From a virus, in IMG/VR virus record IMGVR_UViG_3300032287_002590, positions 1 through 43,048 of that record: DNA of 43,048 bases; one strand, given 5' to 3'. Under the pieces are notes generated by a model, which made no database searches, was not told the DNA's origin, and saw nothing but the letters and a program-made list of their open reading frames with translations. Below, piece by piece: positions 8,346 through 15,008 of this stretch (within the stretch, counting starts at the first letter, position 1; the number at the start of each line of letters is the position of its first letter). A program made the position numbers and the translations under genes.

Positions 8346-8357
8346 TTAACATGCCCC

Positions 8358-8714
8358 ATGCCCCAGTCCGAACAAGCAATACAGCAATCAATTATCCTTG
8401 CGCATTCCAAGGGGGCTACTAGGCTGCTGCGAAATAATTGTGGCCAGTGCCAAACAAGTGATGGCAGGGTAATAAGATATGGCGTTGGCAACCCAGGCGG
8501 TTCTGATCTGATCGGATTACAAACTGTTACGATCACGCCGGATATGGTTGGTCAACGGCTTGCTGTTTTTACCGCTATTGAGGTCAAGACTCCAAACGGT
8601 CGCGTCAGCGAACAGCAGCAGCGATTCCTTGCCATGGTGCGGGGTTTGGGTGGTATTGCTGGCATTGCTCGATCCGTTCAGGATGCCGCCGATCTGCTGC
8701 AATTCAAGTTTTAG
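8358..8714 (+). CDS. VRR-NUC domain nuclease
   Basis: 118 residues forming a complete stand-alone VRR-NUC (PD-(D/E)xK) domain: N-terminal helix SEQAIQQSIILAHS, then NPGGSDLIGL carrying the catalytic D, then IEVKTPNGRVSEQQQRFL with the ExK pair, and a final GGIAGIARSVQDA. Phage VRR-NUC proteins act as structure-specific nucleases, such as Holliday-junction resolvases. An inverted repeat follows directly, then the serine recombinase gene. The start region GTGATTAACATGCC (8342-8355) is the same as that before the PP-loop gene. Confidence 0.85.
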   Translation: MPQSEQAIQQSIILAHSKGATRLLRNNCGQCQTSDGRVIRYGVGNPGGSDLIGLQTVTITPDMVGQRLAVFTAIEVKTPNGRVSEQQQRFLAMVRGLGGIAGIARSVQDAADLLQFKF

Positions 8715-8753
8715 ACCCTTTTTGCCGCAGGCCAGGATGCGGCAAAATGGGTC
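8714..8753. repeat. 40-base inverted repeat beside the serine recombinase, candidate attP
   Basis: Arms GACCC/GGGTC (8714-8718 and 8749-8753) and TTTTGCCGC/GCGGCAAAA (8720-8728 and 8739-8747) with one T-T mismatch and a 10-base centre AGGCCAGGAT. On both strands the T run comes before the GC stem and the A run after it, so it is not a normal intrinsic terminator. Large serine integrases use an imperfect dyad of about 40-50 bases next to their own gene as attP; this fits in size and place (inference). It could instead be an operator. Confidence 0.45.
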
Positions 8754-8771
8754 CAAACAGCATAAAACCCA

Positions 8772-10151
8772 GTGATTGGAGCGTATGTGCGGGTGTCCTC
8801 CGACCGCCAAGGCGACGGTGAGAGCCCCGAAAACCAGCGCGAGCGACTGAAGGCCGCTGGTGCAAACGAGTTTTACATTGATGTTGTTTCAGGATTCAAA
8901 CTGCAGCAACGGCGCAAAGCATTTGAGTTCCAGCGGCTTACGGCGGACATAAAAGCCGGAAAGTTGACGCAGCTCATCACGACACGGTTTGACCGCATTG
9001 CTCGCAGAGACGAGATTTTCCTAGAGCTAGCCGAACTATGCGAAAAGAAAAACGTTGAGTTTTCAAGCTTGCAAAGCGGGCAAGTTGACACCACAACAAC
9101 ATCAGGTTGGCTAAGCATCAAAATGCAAATGATGCTGGCCGAGCACTACAGCCGCCAACTTTCCGAGAATGTGCGCAACGGACTGGCTGCCCAGATCGCT
9201 AGAGGGGTCCACACAAGGCCCTCGACTGGGCTGCCGTTCCACCTAGCCCCCGATCCAAATAACCGGCGTGGCGTGATCCCAGGCGAGGCATGGGACGACG
9301 CAAGACATGCCATTGAGCAGATACTCGCGGGCCACTGGACGCTTAGCCGTGCGGCGAGATTTGTAGATGACAATCATGGGCGAGTGTGCGTTACAAGTAC
9401 ATTTTCTAGGTGGCTCAAAAACCCAGCAATTTTGGGTCACATGGGAAAACCGGATGGGACAATACAGATTGCCTCATGTTGGCCAGCATTAGTCACTGAA
9501 TCTGAACACGAACAGTTATTAGCAGTAATTGCCCGAGCACGAAAAAAATGGGGTGCAAACAAAGAATCAAAGCTGCCGCCAAAAGCAATATCAGGATTAT
9601 GTGTTTGCGTGTACTGCAACGAAAAGATGTCAATAAATACTTGCAGAGTTGGTAAGTATAAGTATGAGTATTTGCGCTGCATTTCAAGATACGGTTGTTC
9701 AGTTAAAGGCAGAAACACGCAAGCTATCTTGATTGAACAGAAATTGCTTATTCAATATGTGATGCCTCGCATCGAAGAAATAATAAAGTCAGTTGCAAAT
9801 CAAACTCAGCCGCAGCTAGAGCCTACGGCAGAGAAAAGGCAATGGTTGCGAGAGCTGCGACATAGAAAACAAACGCCACCAGAGTTTCTGATGGCGTCCG
9901 ACCGAGAGCGTATTAACGAACTTGAATTGTTGATTGCACGCGCAAACGAGCCGACATCAACAATTGAAACGCCAGATCTAGCTGCATTAGCATTGCGTTT
10001 AACAAATGTAACACTTGACGGAACGTCGTCATGGTTTAGTGACCCACCCCCGGTTCGCAACCGAAGCCTTCGGATGCTGCTGCAAAGCGTCACGGTTGAT
10101 GCGGTAAGGGATCATATTGCATCAGTCACGTTTGCGCTTGACAATCCATAA
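8772..10151 (+). CDS. Large serine recombinase (integrase/XisF-like)
   Basis: 459 residues from a GTG. The resolvase-type catalytic domain (about 1-140) has YVRVSSDRQ with the nucleophilic Ser (S9 or S10), then TRFDRIARRDEIF and the EHYSRQLSENVRNGL helix. A recombinase domain follows (about 150-260), then a zinc ribbon with CVYC (about residues 278-281) and a second Cys pair (LRCISRYGC, about 300-307). It then has a helical C-terminal part. Such enzymes integrate and excise phage DNA by site-specific recombination, and cyanobacterial XisF is a relative. Presence implies a temperate phage or prophage. It sits in the middle of the early genes, next to a candidate attP. Confidence 0.85.
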   Translation: MIGAYVRVSSDRQGDGESPENQRERLKAAGANEFYIDVVSGFKLQQRRKAFEFQRLTADIKAGKLTQLITTRFDRIARRDEIFLELAELCEKKNVEFSSLQSGQVDTTTTSGWLSIKMQMMLAEHYSRQLSENVRNGLAAQIARGVHTRPSTGLPFHLAPDPNNRRGVIPGEAWDDARHAIEQILAGHWTLSRAARFVDDNHGRVCVTSTFSRWLKNPAILGHMGKPDGTIQIASCWPALVTESEHEQLLAVIARARKKWGANKESKLPPKAISGLCVCVYCNEKMSINTCRVGKYKYEYLRCISRYGCSVKGRNTQAILIEQKLLIQYVMPRIEEIIKSVANQTQPQLEPTAEKRQWLRELRHRKQTPPEFLMASDRERINELELLIARANEPTSTIETPDLAALALRLTNVTLDGTSSWFSDPPPVRNRSLRMLLQSVTVDAVRDHIASVTFALDNP

Positions 10152-10180
10152 TAGTAGGAGTCTCACGGAGGACCCACACC

Positions 10181-10852
10181 ATGCTCCATGACCGCATTGC
10201 TAACTCTGAACGCTTTATCAACGAATTTGGCGAGATGCTGCTTTTATGGCGCCAATCAAACGGTTGGAGCGGACAAACCCTAGAAGACTGGGCTAAGGCA
10301 TGTCCAGACATATTGCCTGTCAAAGTTCTGAACAGCGTTATTACTGGGCTTGAACTGAAGCGCAACCGACGTACCGCACCAAACACGTTTCAGGGCCTTG
10401 GCTTAGCCAATGAAATGCTTGCCCAAAAGTTTAGGGGTACGATTCGTGATCGAACCCTGCACGATCGGATTTATCAAGCAGAACCAATTCGGCATGAAGA
10501 TGGTAGGCCTTGGACTGCGGCAGACTTTTTTGCTGCTTTTGTAGGCGAGCTAGAGATCCCTGAACGGTTCAAAATGAGCTATCAGCAGGAGCAGGAGCAA
10601 ACGATCGCAAACGCTGATGATGCAAGGGGCCGGTTCCATGCCTACCGCCGGGCTGAATCGCTGACCCCAACGGCGGCGCTTGCTCGGCTGCTCAGGTTCA
10701 CCCCACGGACCGATGGCGCCATGCGAGAGCGCCTTGAGGCCGTGCTGCTAGGCGGCGATGAGTTCAGCCCTGGAGACGCAGTGGCCTCTCGGTTGCTGGA
10801 ACGCTTGCTTGGTAGCTGGGAGCGCGAGCTATCCCCCGACCCCCCCGCTTGA
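10181..10852 (+). CDS. Putative helix-turn-helix regulator (repressor candidate)
   Basis: 223 residues, preceded by a Shine-Dalgarno-like GGAGG around 10166. The first 60 residues (LLLWRQSNGWSGQTLEDWAKAC and on to NTFQGLGLAN) resemble a lambda-repressor-like HTH: a helix with an RxxNGWS turn, then a recognition-helix-like stretch. The remainder is helical with no recognised family. It lies between the recombinase gene and an operator-rich intergenic region (10865-10919), the position of a lysogeny or operon regulator. Assignment is by pattern only. Confidence 0.45.
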   Translation: MLHDRIANSERFINEFGEMLLLWRQSNGWSGQTLEDWAKACPDILPVKVLNSVITGLELKRNRRTAPNTFQGLGLANEMLAQKFRGTIRDRTLHDRIYQAEPIRHEDGRPWTAADFFAAFVGELEIPERFKMSYQQEQEQTIANADDARGRFHAYRRAESLTPTAALARLLRFTPRTDGAMRERLEAVLLGGDEFSPGDAVASRLLERLLGSWERELSPDPPA

Positions 10853-10864
10853 AATCACAAGGGC

Positions 10865-10919
10865 TTGACAATTCGCATTCGCGTGTGCGAACGTAGGTGG
10901 GTTCGCAACCGAACCCACC
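10865..10919 (+). promoter_or_regulatory. TTGACA element with three alternating TTCGCA half-sites and a hairpin
   Basis: TTGACA at 10865-10870 (a perfect -35, but no good -10 at 17 bases). Half-sites: TTCGCA at 10872-10877, TGCGAA at 10886-10891 and TTCGCA at 10902-10907, giving two overlapping inverted pairs each with an 8-10-base centre. A 10-base-pair perfect stem GGTGGGTTCG/CGAACCCACC (10896-10919, CAAC loop) ends at the base before the GTG start at 10920. This looks like an operator cluster controlling the recombination operon, possibly bound by the product of 10181-10852 (inference). Confidence 0.55.
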
Positions 10920-11282
10920 GTGCTTCACTATTTTTCAACTTGGAACACCGTCAAGCGACAGCAGCGGGCACTATTTAAGGCCCTGGCTCTTTGGCAAAGC
11001 AATGCCGATGAAGAACTCGGTGAATTTGGCCTTTCAGTAACAACTGACATTAGTGTTGAAGCGGGAAGCCTAACCTTTCAGTTCAACCTGCATCACCAAG
11101 CAGGAGGCCAGCACGATTCGGGAATCGTCACGCTACCTTGTGACGCTGAATCCCAAGACTGGGATTGGCTATCTGATGTGTTGAGCCCCTTTTTCAGCGA
11201 ATTTCTGCTGCCAAACACGGTCAGCGACAGCAACGGTCCCGAAATTCAATCGCTTACCAATCTGCGGATTGTTGAGCCATGA
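10920..11282 (+). CDS. Hypothetical protein
   Basis: 120 residues from a GTG directly after the hairpin described at 10896-10919. No ATG alternative exists near the N terminus. Tryptophan-rich and acidic (SQDWDWLSDVLSPFFSEFLLP); no family recognised. It is the first gene of the recombination operon, ending in an ATGA overlap with the RecE-like nuclease. It may be an accessory to the nuclease or a phage anti-host factor. The hairpin abutting the start could limit its translation. Confidence 0.5.
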   Translation: MLHYFSTWNTVKRQQRALFKALALWQSNADEELGEFGLSVTTDISVEAGSLTFQFNLHHQAGGQHDSGIVTLPCDAESQDWDWLSDVLSPFFSEFLLPNTVSDSNGPEIQSLTNLRIVEP

Positions 11283-12169
11283 AAGATGCTGAGTATTTTG
11301 CGCATCCTGCGATAGGAAGCACCAAGCTAAAGGCTGCCGAAACTCTTACAGCTCGCAGTTTTTGGGCAAAAGAGATTGATCCTAACCGAAAGCCGTTTGT
11401 CCCATCAGAGGCGATGCGGCAAGGCTCTCTTGTTGATTGCTTGATTACTTGCCCTGATGAGTTTGATGAAAAATATGTGCTTGCACCTATTGACGCTCCC
11501 AAGCGCCCAACATCAACTCAACTGAATGCCAAGAAACCTAGCGAAGCAACCATCGAAGCAATCCAGTTTTGGCAAGACTTTGATGCCATGATTGGCGTCC
11601 GAGAAATGATTAGCAGCGACTGGTTCATTAACGCAGTTCAAATCACTGAAACACTTGCCAAAGATTCAGTGATTGGCCCAATCCTTGCAATGGAGCGCCA
11701 GTCGCAAGTGCCGCACTTTTGGGTTGATCGAGTGCATGGCCTGGGAATGAAATACAAGCCCGACCTAGAGCCCGCCGATGGATCTCTGCTTGATCTAAAA
11801 AAAGGTGCAACTGCTAAGCCTAGCTTGTTTGAACGTCAAGCCTATTCACTGGGCTATGACATTCAGATTGATCACTATTCAAGCGGGTTTGTTGACCTGC
11901 ACGACAAGCCTCCTACACGTTGTGGGTTTGTTGTGTACGAATGGCGCTACCCGCATGACTGCGCGTTAATAATTGTTGACGATGCCTACCTGGGCTTGGG
12001 CCGCGAGCGCAGGCAGTCTGCGATTCAAAAAATGCGCGAATATGAGCGCTTAGCTGAATACCCAAGCTATGGTGAAGTCACGATTACTCGTCCGAAGTTT
12101 ACTATGTCAGGCAGCGATGCTGCCGATGTAGGCGAATTTGACCCCTCCGCTGAAATTGAGCTTTTCTGA
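11279..12169 (+). CDS. RecE-like exonuclease (PD-(D/E)xK)
   Basis: 296 residues. It has the features of the RecE/exodeoxyribonuclease VIII-type nuclease fold: MRQGSLVDCLITCPDEFDEKYV (helix with the H/S-x-L-D position), GMKYKPDLEPADGSLLDLKKG (catalytic D then D-x-K), and FERQAYSLGYDIQ, the Q/Y helix. It would resect dsDNA ends to give 3' single strands for annealing. It is followed at once (TGATG overlap) by the RecT-like gene, the classic exonuclease-annealase pair. Confidence 0.75.
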   Translation: MKDAEYFAHPAIGSTKLKAAETLTARSFWAKEIDPNRKPFVPSEAMRQGSLVDCLITCPDEFDEKYVLAPIDAPKRPTSTQLNAKKPSEATIEAIQFWQDFDAMIGVREMISSDWFINAVQITETLAKDSVIGPILAMERQSQVPHFWVDRVHGLGMKYKPDLEPADGSLLDLKKGATAKPSLFERQAYSLGYDIQIDHYSSGFVDLHDKPPTRCGFVVYEWRYPHDCALIIVDDAYLGLGRERRQSAIQKMREYERLAEYPSYGEVTITRPKFTMSGSDAADVGEFDPSAEIELF

Positions 12170-13107
12170 TGACTGATTCCGCATTAGCCATTTCCGATGG
12201 CCACGTTTTTTCAGGCATACAAGCGTTTGACGCAGCGCAACGCATGGCGAAAGCCTTGTCGTCTAGTGCATTGGTGCCCAAGATTTACCAGGGGCAAACT
12301 GGTCTAGCTAACAGCCTGATTGCCCTAGAGCTTGCCGGTCGCATGGGTATTTCACCGCTTACGGTGATGCAAAACATGACACCAATTAACGGTAGGCCCT
12401 CATGGTCTAGTTCGTTTCTGATTGGCACGGTGAACGCTTGCGGACGCTTTTCTCCGCTGCGGTTCATCTTCGATGATATTGAAAGTCCTAGCAGTTGCTA
12501 CGCCGAAGCCAATGACATAGCGACTGGTGAGGTGCTACGTGGGGAAAAGATTACGATCGCCATGGCTAAGGCCGAGGGATGGTTTGGTCGCCAAGGGAGC
12601 AAGTGGCAGACGTTTCCAGGGCAGATGCTCCGCTATCGAGCTGGTGCATTTTGGGCCAGGGTTTACTGCCCTGAGATTAGCCTTGGGATTGTCACTAAAG
12701 AAGAAGCGATAGACATTGAGCAAGTTGAAGTCTCAGTTTCCGAACCACAATTGCCTGTGATTGCAGATGACACGGAAACAGAAACCGACACAGCGGAGGT
12801 TGTCATCGGACGGGACGATGTACTTGCCGCCGAGCAAGCCCCAACCGCCGAGCCTGATGTTAGCGTTTCTACCGCTGATCCTGCCCTTACTGCTGATCCT
12901 GTTGCTCTTTCTGACCCAGTAGCCCTAAAGCTACGGGAACGCCAGCAACTTATCAAAACCGTTAACGCTCTTACTCCCGAGCGCAAAGACTCTTTAATCA
13001 CCGCTCTCAAGCAACAGTTTGAATTTAATACCGAAACTCCCATTTCCGGTCAACTCAGCACCCAAGCCCATGCCGACTTCATCAACGCATTTATCTCTGG
13101 TCAATGA
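12169..13107 (+). CDS. RecT-like ssDNA-annealing protein
   Basis: 312 residues. The N-terminal 190 look like the RecT superfamily: FDAAQRMAKALSSSALVP, then LIALELAGRMGISPLTVMQNM and INGRPSWSSSFLIG, then QMLRYRAGAFWARVYCPE, which closely resembles the conserved C-terminal part of RecT folds. A negatively charged linker (about 195-240, rich in T, D, E, A, P) leads to a short helical C terminus that may bind partner proteins. It anneals complementary strands for recombination or replication restart. Paired with the nuclease upstream and an SSB downstream. Confidence 0.7.
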   Translation: MTDSALAISDGHVFSGIQAFDAAQRMAKALSSSALVPKIYQGQTGLANSLIALELAGRMGISPLTVMQNMTPINGRPSWSSSFLIGTVNACGRFSPLRFIFDDIESPSSCYAEANDIATGEVLRGEKITIAMAKAEGWFGRQGSKWQTFPGQMLRYRAGAFWARVYCPEISLGIVTKEEAIDIEQVEVSVSEPQLPVIADDTETETDTAEVVIGRDDVLAAEQAPTAEPDVSVSTADPALTADPVALSDPVALKLRERQQLIKTVNALTPERKDSLITALKQQFEFNTETPISGQLSTQAHADFINAFISGQ

Positions 13108-13544
13108 CTACCTCGATAGCGCCATCGCCAACATGCAATTGGCCGCTGACATTGCACGCCATCGGCAAAACGAATTGCACCACATCGCCCTTGGAGAAGC
13201 CCGCGTCAATGGGCTCATTGATGTTGTCCGATGGGAAACACGACTCCGAGAAGCCTTGCTCACGCTCAAAGACATTCGTAACACGCCAGGCGTGGGTATT
13301 GCAAGCGGGGGAACTGTACTTGCAATCCCTGGAGGAAGGGACAATTCAGTGGACGAGCAACCCAGCGGAGGCGATGAGCTGGCTGGACCCAGAGCTAGCA
13401 GCTTTACGCCTTCGGATGGTAAAGGGATTCCAGCATTCAATGAACTGCTCAAGGCTTGTGGCTATCAAGTTCACTGCACAGATTGGGATTCATCCATTGG
13501 AGTGGAAACATGACCCAAAAACGTCAACCGTATCGGCCCAATAA
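13104..13544 (+). CDS. Hypothetical protein (frame B of two overlapping ORFs)
   Basis: 146 codons from an ATG overlapping the RecT-like stop (ATGA). The first 60 residues look like a shadow of frame A, but from about 13287 the sequence reads WVLQAGELYLQSLEEGTI, then a W-rich acidic segment and ELAALRLRMVKGF, which looks like a small real domain. Internal starts at 13209 or 13221 would give a product of about 110 residues. Either two genes overlap out of frame, or one gene carries a frameshift near 13285. I cannot decide between these. Confidence 0.35.
   Translation: MTTSIAPSPTCNWPLTLHAIGKTNCTTSPLEKPASMGSLMLSDGKHDSEKPCSRSKTFVTRQAWVLQAGELYLQSLEEGTIQWTSNPAEAMSWLDPELAALRLRMVKGFQHSMNCSRLVAIKFTAQIGIHPLEWKHDPKTSTVSAQ
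13133..13513 (+). CDS. Hypothetical protein (frame A of two overlapping ORFs)
   Basis: 126 residues from the ATG at 13133. The first half (LAADIARHRQNELHHIALGEAR and on to REALLTLKDIRN) is a convincing amphipathic helical protein. The second half is low in complexity (G, S, D, P). The stop overlaps the next ATG (ATGA, 13510-13513), as at other junctions, which supports this frame at the 3' end. A second ORF overlaps it in another frame and its middle looks more protein-like than this one; see 13104-13544. No family recognised. Confidence 0.45.
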   Translation: MQLAADIARHRQNELHHIALGEARVNGLIDVVRWETRLREALLTLKDIRNTPGVGIASGGTVLAIPGGRDNSVDEQPSGGDELAGPRASSFTPSDGKGIPAFNELLKACGYQVHCTDWDSSIGVET

Positions 13545-13701
13545 GCCGAAAACGGTATCAGCATCAACCCATATGTGGGCTGACTGCGCCGACGCTGTAA
13601 ACAAATATGCAGCGCAATTCAAGCCCAAGCTAAGCATCAGCGGAGCAATACATAAATTGCTTCGCACTCATCCACTTCTCAACCTAGAGGATTTTCAATG
13701 A
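13510..13701 (+). CDS. Small basic protein
   Basis: 63 residues. A basic N terminus (KRQPYRPNKPK) is followed by a predicted two-helix segment (WADCADAVNKYAAQF and SISGAIHKLLRTHPLL) that resembles a ribbon-helix-helix core. Joined by ATGA overlaps at both ends (13510-13513 and 13698-13701), so it is translated with SSB. It could be a small DNA-binding accessory. Confidence 0.55.
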   Translation: MTQKRQPYRPNKPKTVSASTHMWADCADAVNKYAAQFKPKLSISGAIHKLLRTHPLLNLEDFQ

Positions 13702-14060
13702 GCATTAACACGATCACTCTGACCGGACGCGCAGGCCGCGATCCAGAGGTGAGGTATTTTGAAAGCGGTACGGTGGTTGCTCAAGTTTCCATCGCTGTTG
13801 ATAAATTTAAGCGCGACGACGACAAAGCTGATTGGTTTGAGGTCAAACTGTGGGGCAAGCAAGCCCAAGTAGCCGCTGACTACCTCCGCAAAGGGTCACT
13901 GTTTGGCATTACTGGCCGCCTTGAATGGGAAACTTGGGTAGATAGAAATTCCGGTGAGGAACGCAAAAAGCCAGTTATTGTTGCTGACCGTTTGCAACTA
14001 CTGGGCAGTAAGCGTGATGCTGAGGCCGAACAGCCTAGCGACGAGGAGGTGCCATTTTGA
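13698..14060 (+). CDS. ssb: Single-stranded DNA-binding protein
   Basis: 120 residues, an OB-fold SSB: N-terminal MSINTITLTGRAGRDPEVRY, then VSIAVDKFKRDDDKADWFEVKLWG, a GSLFGITGRLEWETW strand pair and the typical C-terminal acidic tail ending DEEVPF, close to the bacterial DDDIPF consensus that recruits partners. It protects single strands during phage replication and recombination. It is shorter than host SSB and lacks a long linker. ATGA overlap with the preceding gene. Confidence 0.92.
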   Translation: MSINTITLTGRAGRDPEVRYFESGTVVAQVSIAVDKFKRDDDKADWFEVKLWGKQAQVAADYLRKGSLFGITGRLEWETWVDRNSGEERKKPVIVADRLQLLGSKRDAEAEQPSDEEVPF

Positions 14061-14163
14061 TTGCCGCCTGCATAGCGATTGGCTTGCCCGCCAAGTGGCA
14101 GCGCCGCCAGCACGGCAGCGCTGTAAGCCCCACGCTCATCACCCACCCCACCCTCAGACACCC

Positions 14164-14352
14164 ATGCCTGAACAACGACCCCGCCGCTTCGTCACCCTGA
14201 CCCGCACGGTCAACCCGAACGGCAGCCATGTCCTGGATGCAATTGATCAGTTTGGCCGCGCCTGGTGGCTGATCGTCGGCAACGACGAAGCCCCCGCCAG
14301 CTGGACCGAGCTGCTGCCGCTGCCCGGCCCGCGAGGAATTGACCATGAGTAA
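14164..14352 (+). CDS. Hypothetical small protein
   Basis: 62 residues from the ATG at 14164. Begins RPRRFVTLTRTVNPNGSHVLDAID-like and contains WWLIVGNDEAPASW; a compact beta-rich domain. The stop lies 8 bases inside the next gene. About 100 bases between SSB and this gene hold only a weak TTG-started 47-codon reading frame (14057-14200), which I do not call. Confidence 0.5.
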   Translation: MPEQRPRRFVTLTRTVNPNGSHVLDAIDQFGRAWWLIVGNDEAPASWTELLPLPGPRGIDHE

Positions 14353-14647
14353 TTCATCTAATATCTACGACGAACCACCTAGAAAGGTTCGTGCCAAAAG
14401 TCGCCGCAGATCAAAGCCAAACTCGCGCTTGTTTGCAATCAAATGGTTCAGCATTTCTTTTGGTATTTTCCTGCCCTTTGTAGTTGCTGCAGCATGGCCA
14501 ACGACGAGATCAATAAAAGCCCCGCCGACCGATCAGCAGCTGGACCAGGTGGTGCAAGCCATCCAGGGCTTGTCCACGCATCGGGAGCCGGTGGTACGGG
14601 GTCGGGAGATCCTGAAAGGTGCGCTGTACCGCTGGGGGAATCAATGA
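14345..14647 (+). CDS. Small membrane protein with basic N terminus
   Basis: 100 residues. A strongly basic N terminus (about 15-30: RKVRAKSRRRSKPNS) precedes one transmembrane helix (about 34-52: WFSISFGIFLPFVVAAAW), then a helical periplasmic or cytoplasmic tail ending WGNQ. The charge pattern suggests N-inside. Role unknown. It overlaps its neighbours on both sides (8 bases before, ATGA after). Confidence 0.55.
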   Translation: MSNSSNIYDEPPRKVRAKSRRRSKPNSRLFAIKWFSISFGIFLPFVVAAAWPTTRSIKAPPTDQQLDQVVQAIQGLSTHREPVVRGREILKGALYRWGNQ

Positions 14648-14940
14648 CAGGCAACGTAATCGTTCACTGCCCAGAAACCTGCTGGGTTGAAATCCGCAGA
14701 ATCGCCGATGGCAAGGTGCTCTATGACAATTTCCGGAAGGGCAGTCTTGTGCTCCCAGTCGGCGAACCGCCTGCCCCGCCTGCCGCGCCTGCCGGGGGGT
14801 TGGTCAAGAAAGTCATGGTGGCTGGCGAGATTGATTTAGAAGAGAATGCCCGCGCCGCAGTCTGCGAGGTGGCAGTTTGGCTGGATCGGTATGGGCTTCA
14901 CGGCTGCTCGCTTTGGTTGCGTGAGGAGGCGGGCCGATGA
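14644..14940 (+). CDS. Hypothetical protein
   Basis: 98 residues from the ATG at 14644 (ATGA overlap). An in-frame ATG at 14443 would add a leader that is only a shadow of the preceding gene. Contains a proline-alanine stretch (about 40-52) between two small segments (VEIRRIADGKVLYDN, then EIDLEENARAAVCEVAVWLDRYG). No family recognised. Confidence 0.5.
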   Translation: MTGNVIVHCPETCWVEIRRIADGKVLYDNFRKGSLVLPVGEPPAPPAAPAGGLVKKVMVAGEIDLEENARAAVCEVAVWLDRYGLHGCSLWLREEAGR

Positions 14941-15008
14941 CTGACTATCAGACAACATTGTTATTTGGTGCTGTTGTTATTGCCATTGTTGCTTGGGTGA
15001 CCCGATGA
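14937..15008 (+). CDS. 23-residue single-helix membrane microprotein
   Basis: ATG start overlaps the previous stop (ATGA, 14937-14940) and its stop overlaps the next ATG (15005-15008). It encodes a polar start (MTDYQTT) followed by a hydrophobic helix (LLFGAVVIAIVAWV) ending TR. Being bracketed by two 4-base overlaps is strong support for translation of so short an ORF. Role unknown. Confidence 0.55.
   Translation: MTDYQTTLLFGAVVIAIVAWVTR

Noticed and set aside
8714-8753. Intrinsic terminator after the VRR-NUC gene
   Set aside because: T runs precede and A runs follow the GC stem on both strands, opposite to a terminator.
10901-10914. Gram-positive LexA/SOS box
   Set aside because: The half-sites are in reversed order (GTTCG-N4-CGAAC rather than CGAAC-N4-GTTCG).
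10896-10919. Rho-independent terminator
   Set aside because: The stem is strong but there is no following T run; it directly abuts a start codon.
14443-14643. Upstream extension of the 14644 gene
   Set aside because: This part is a shadow of the membrane protein gene at 14345-14647; the ATGA overlap at 14644 fixes the start.
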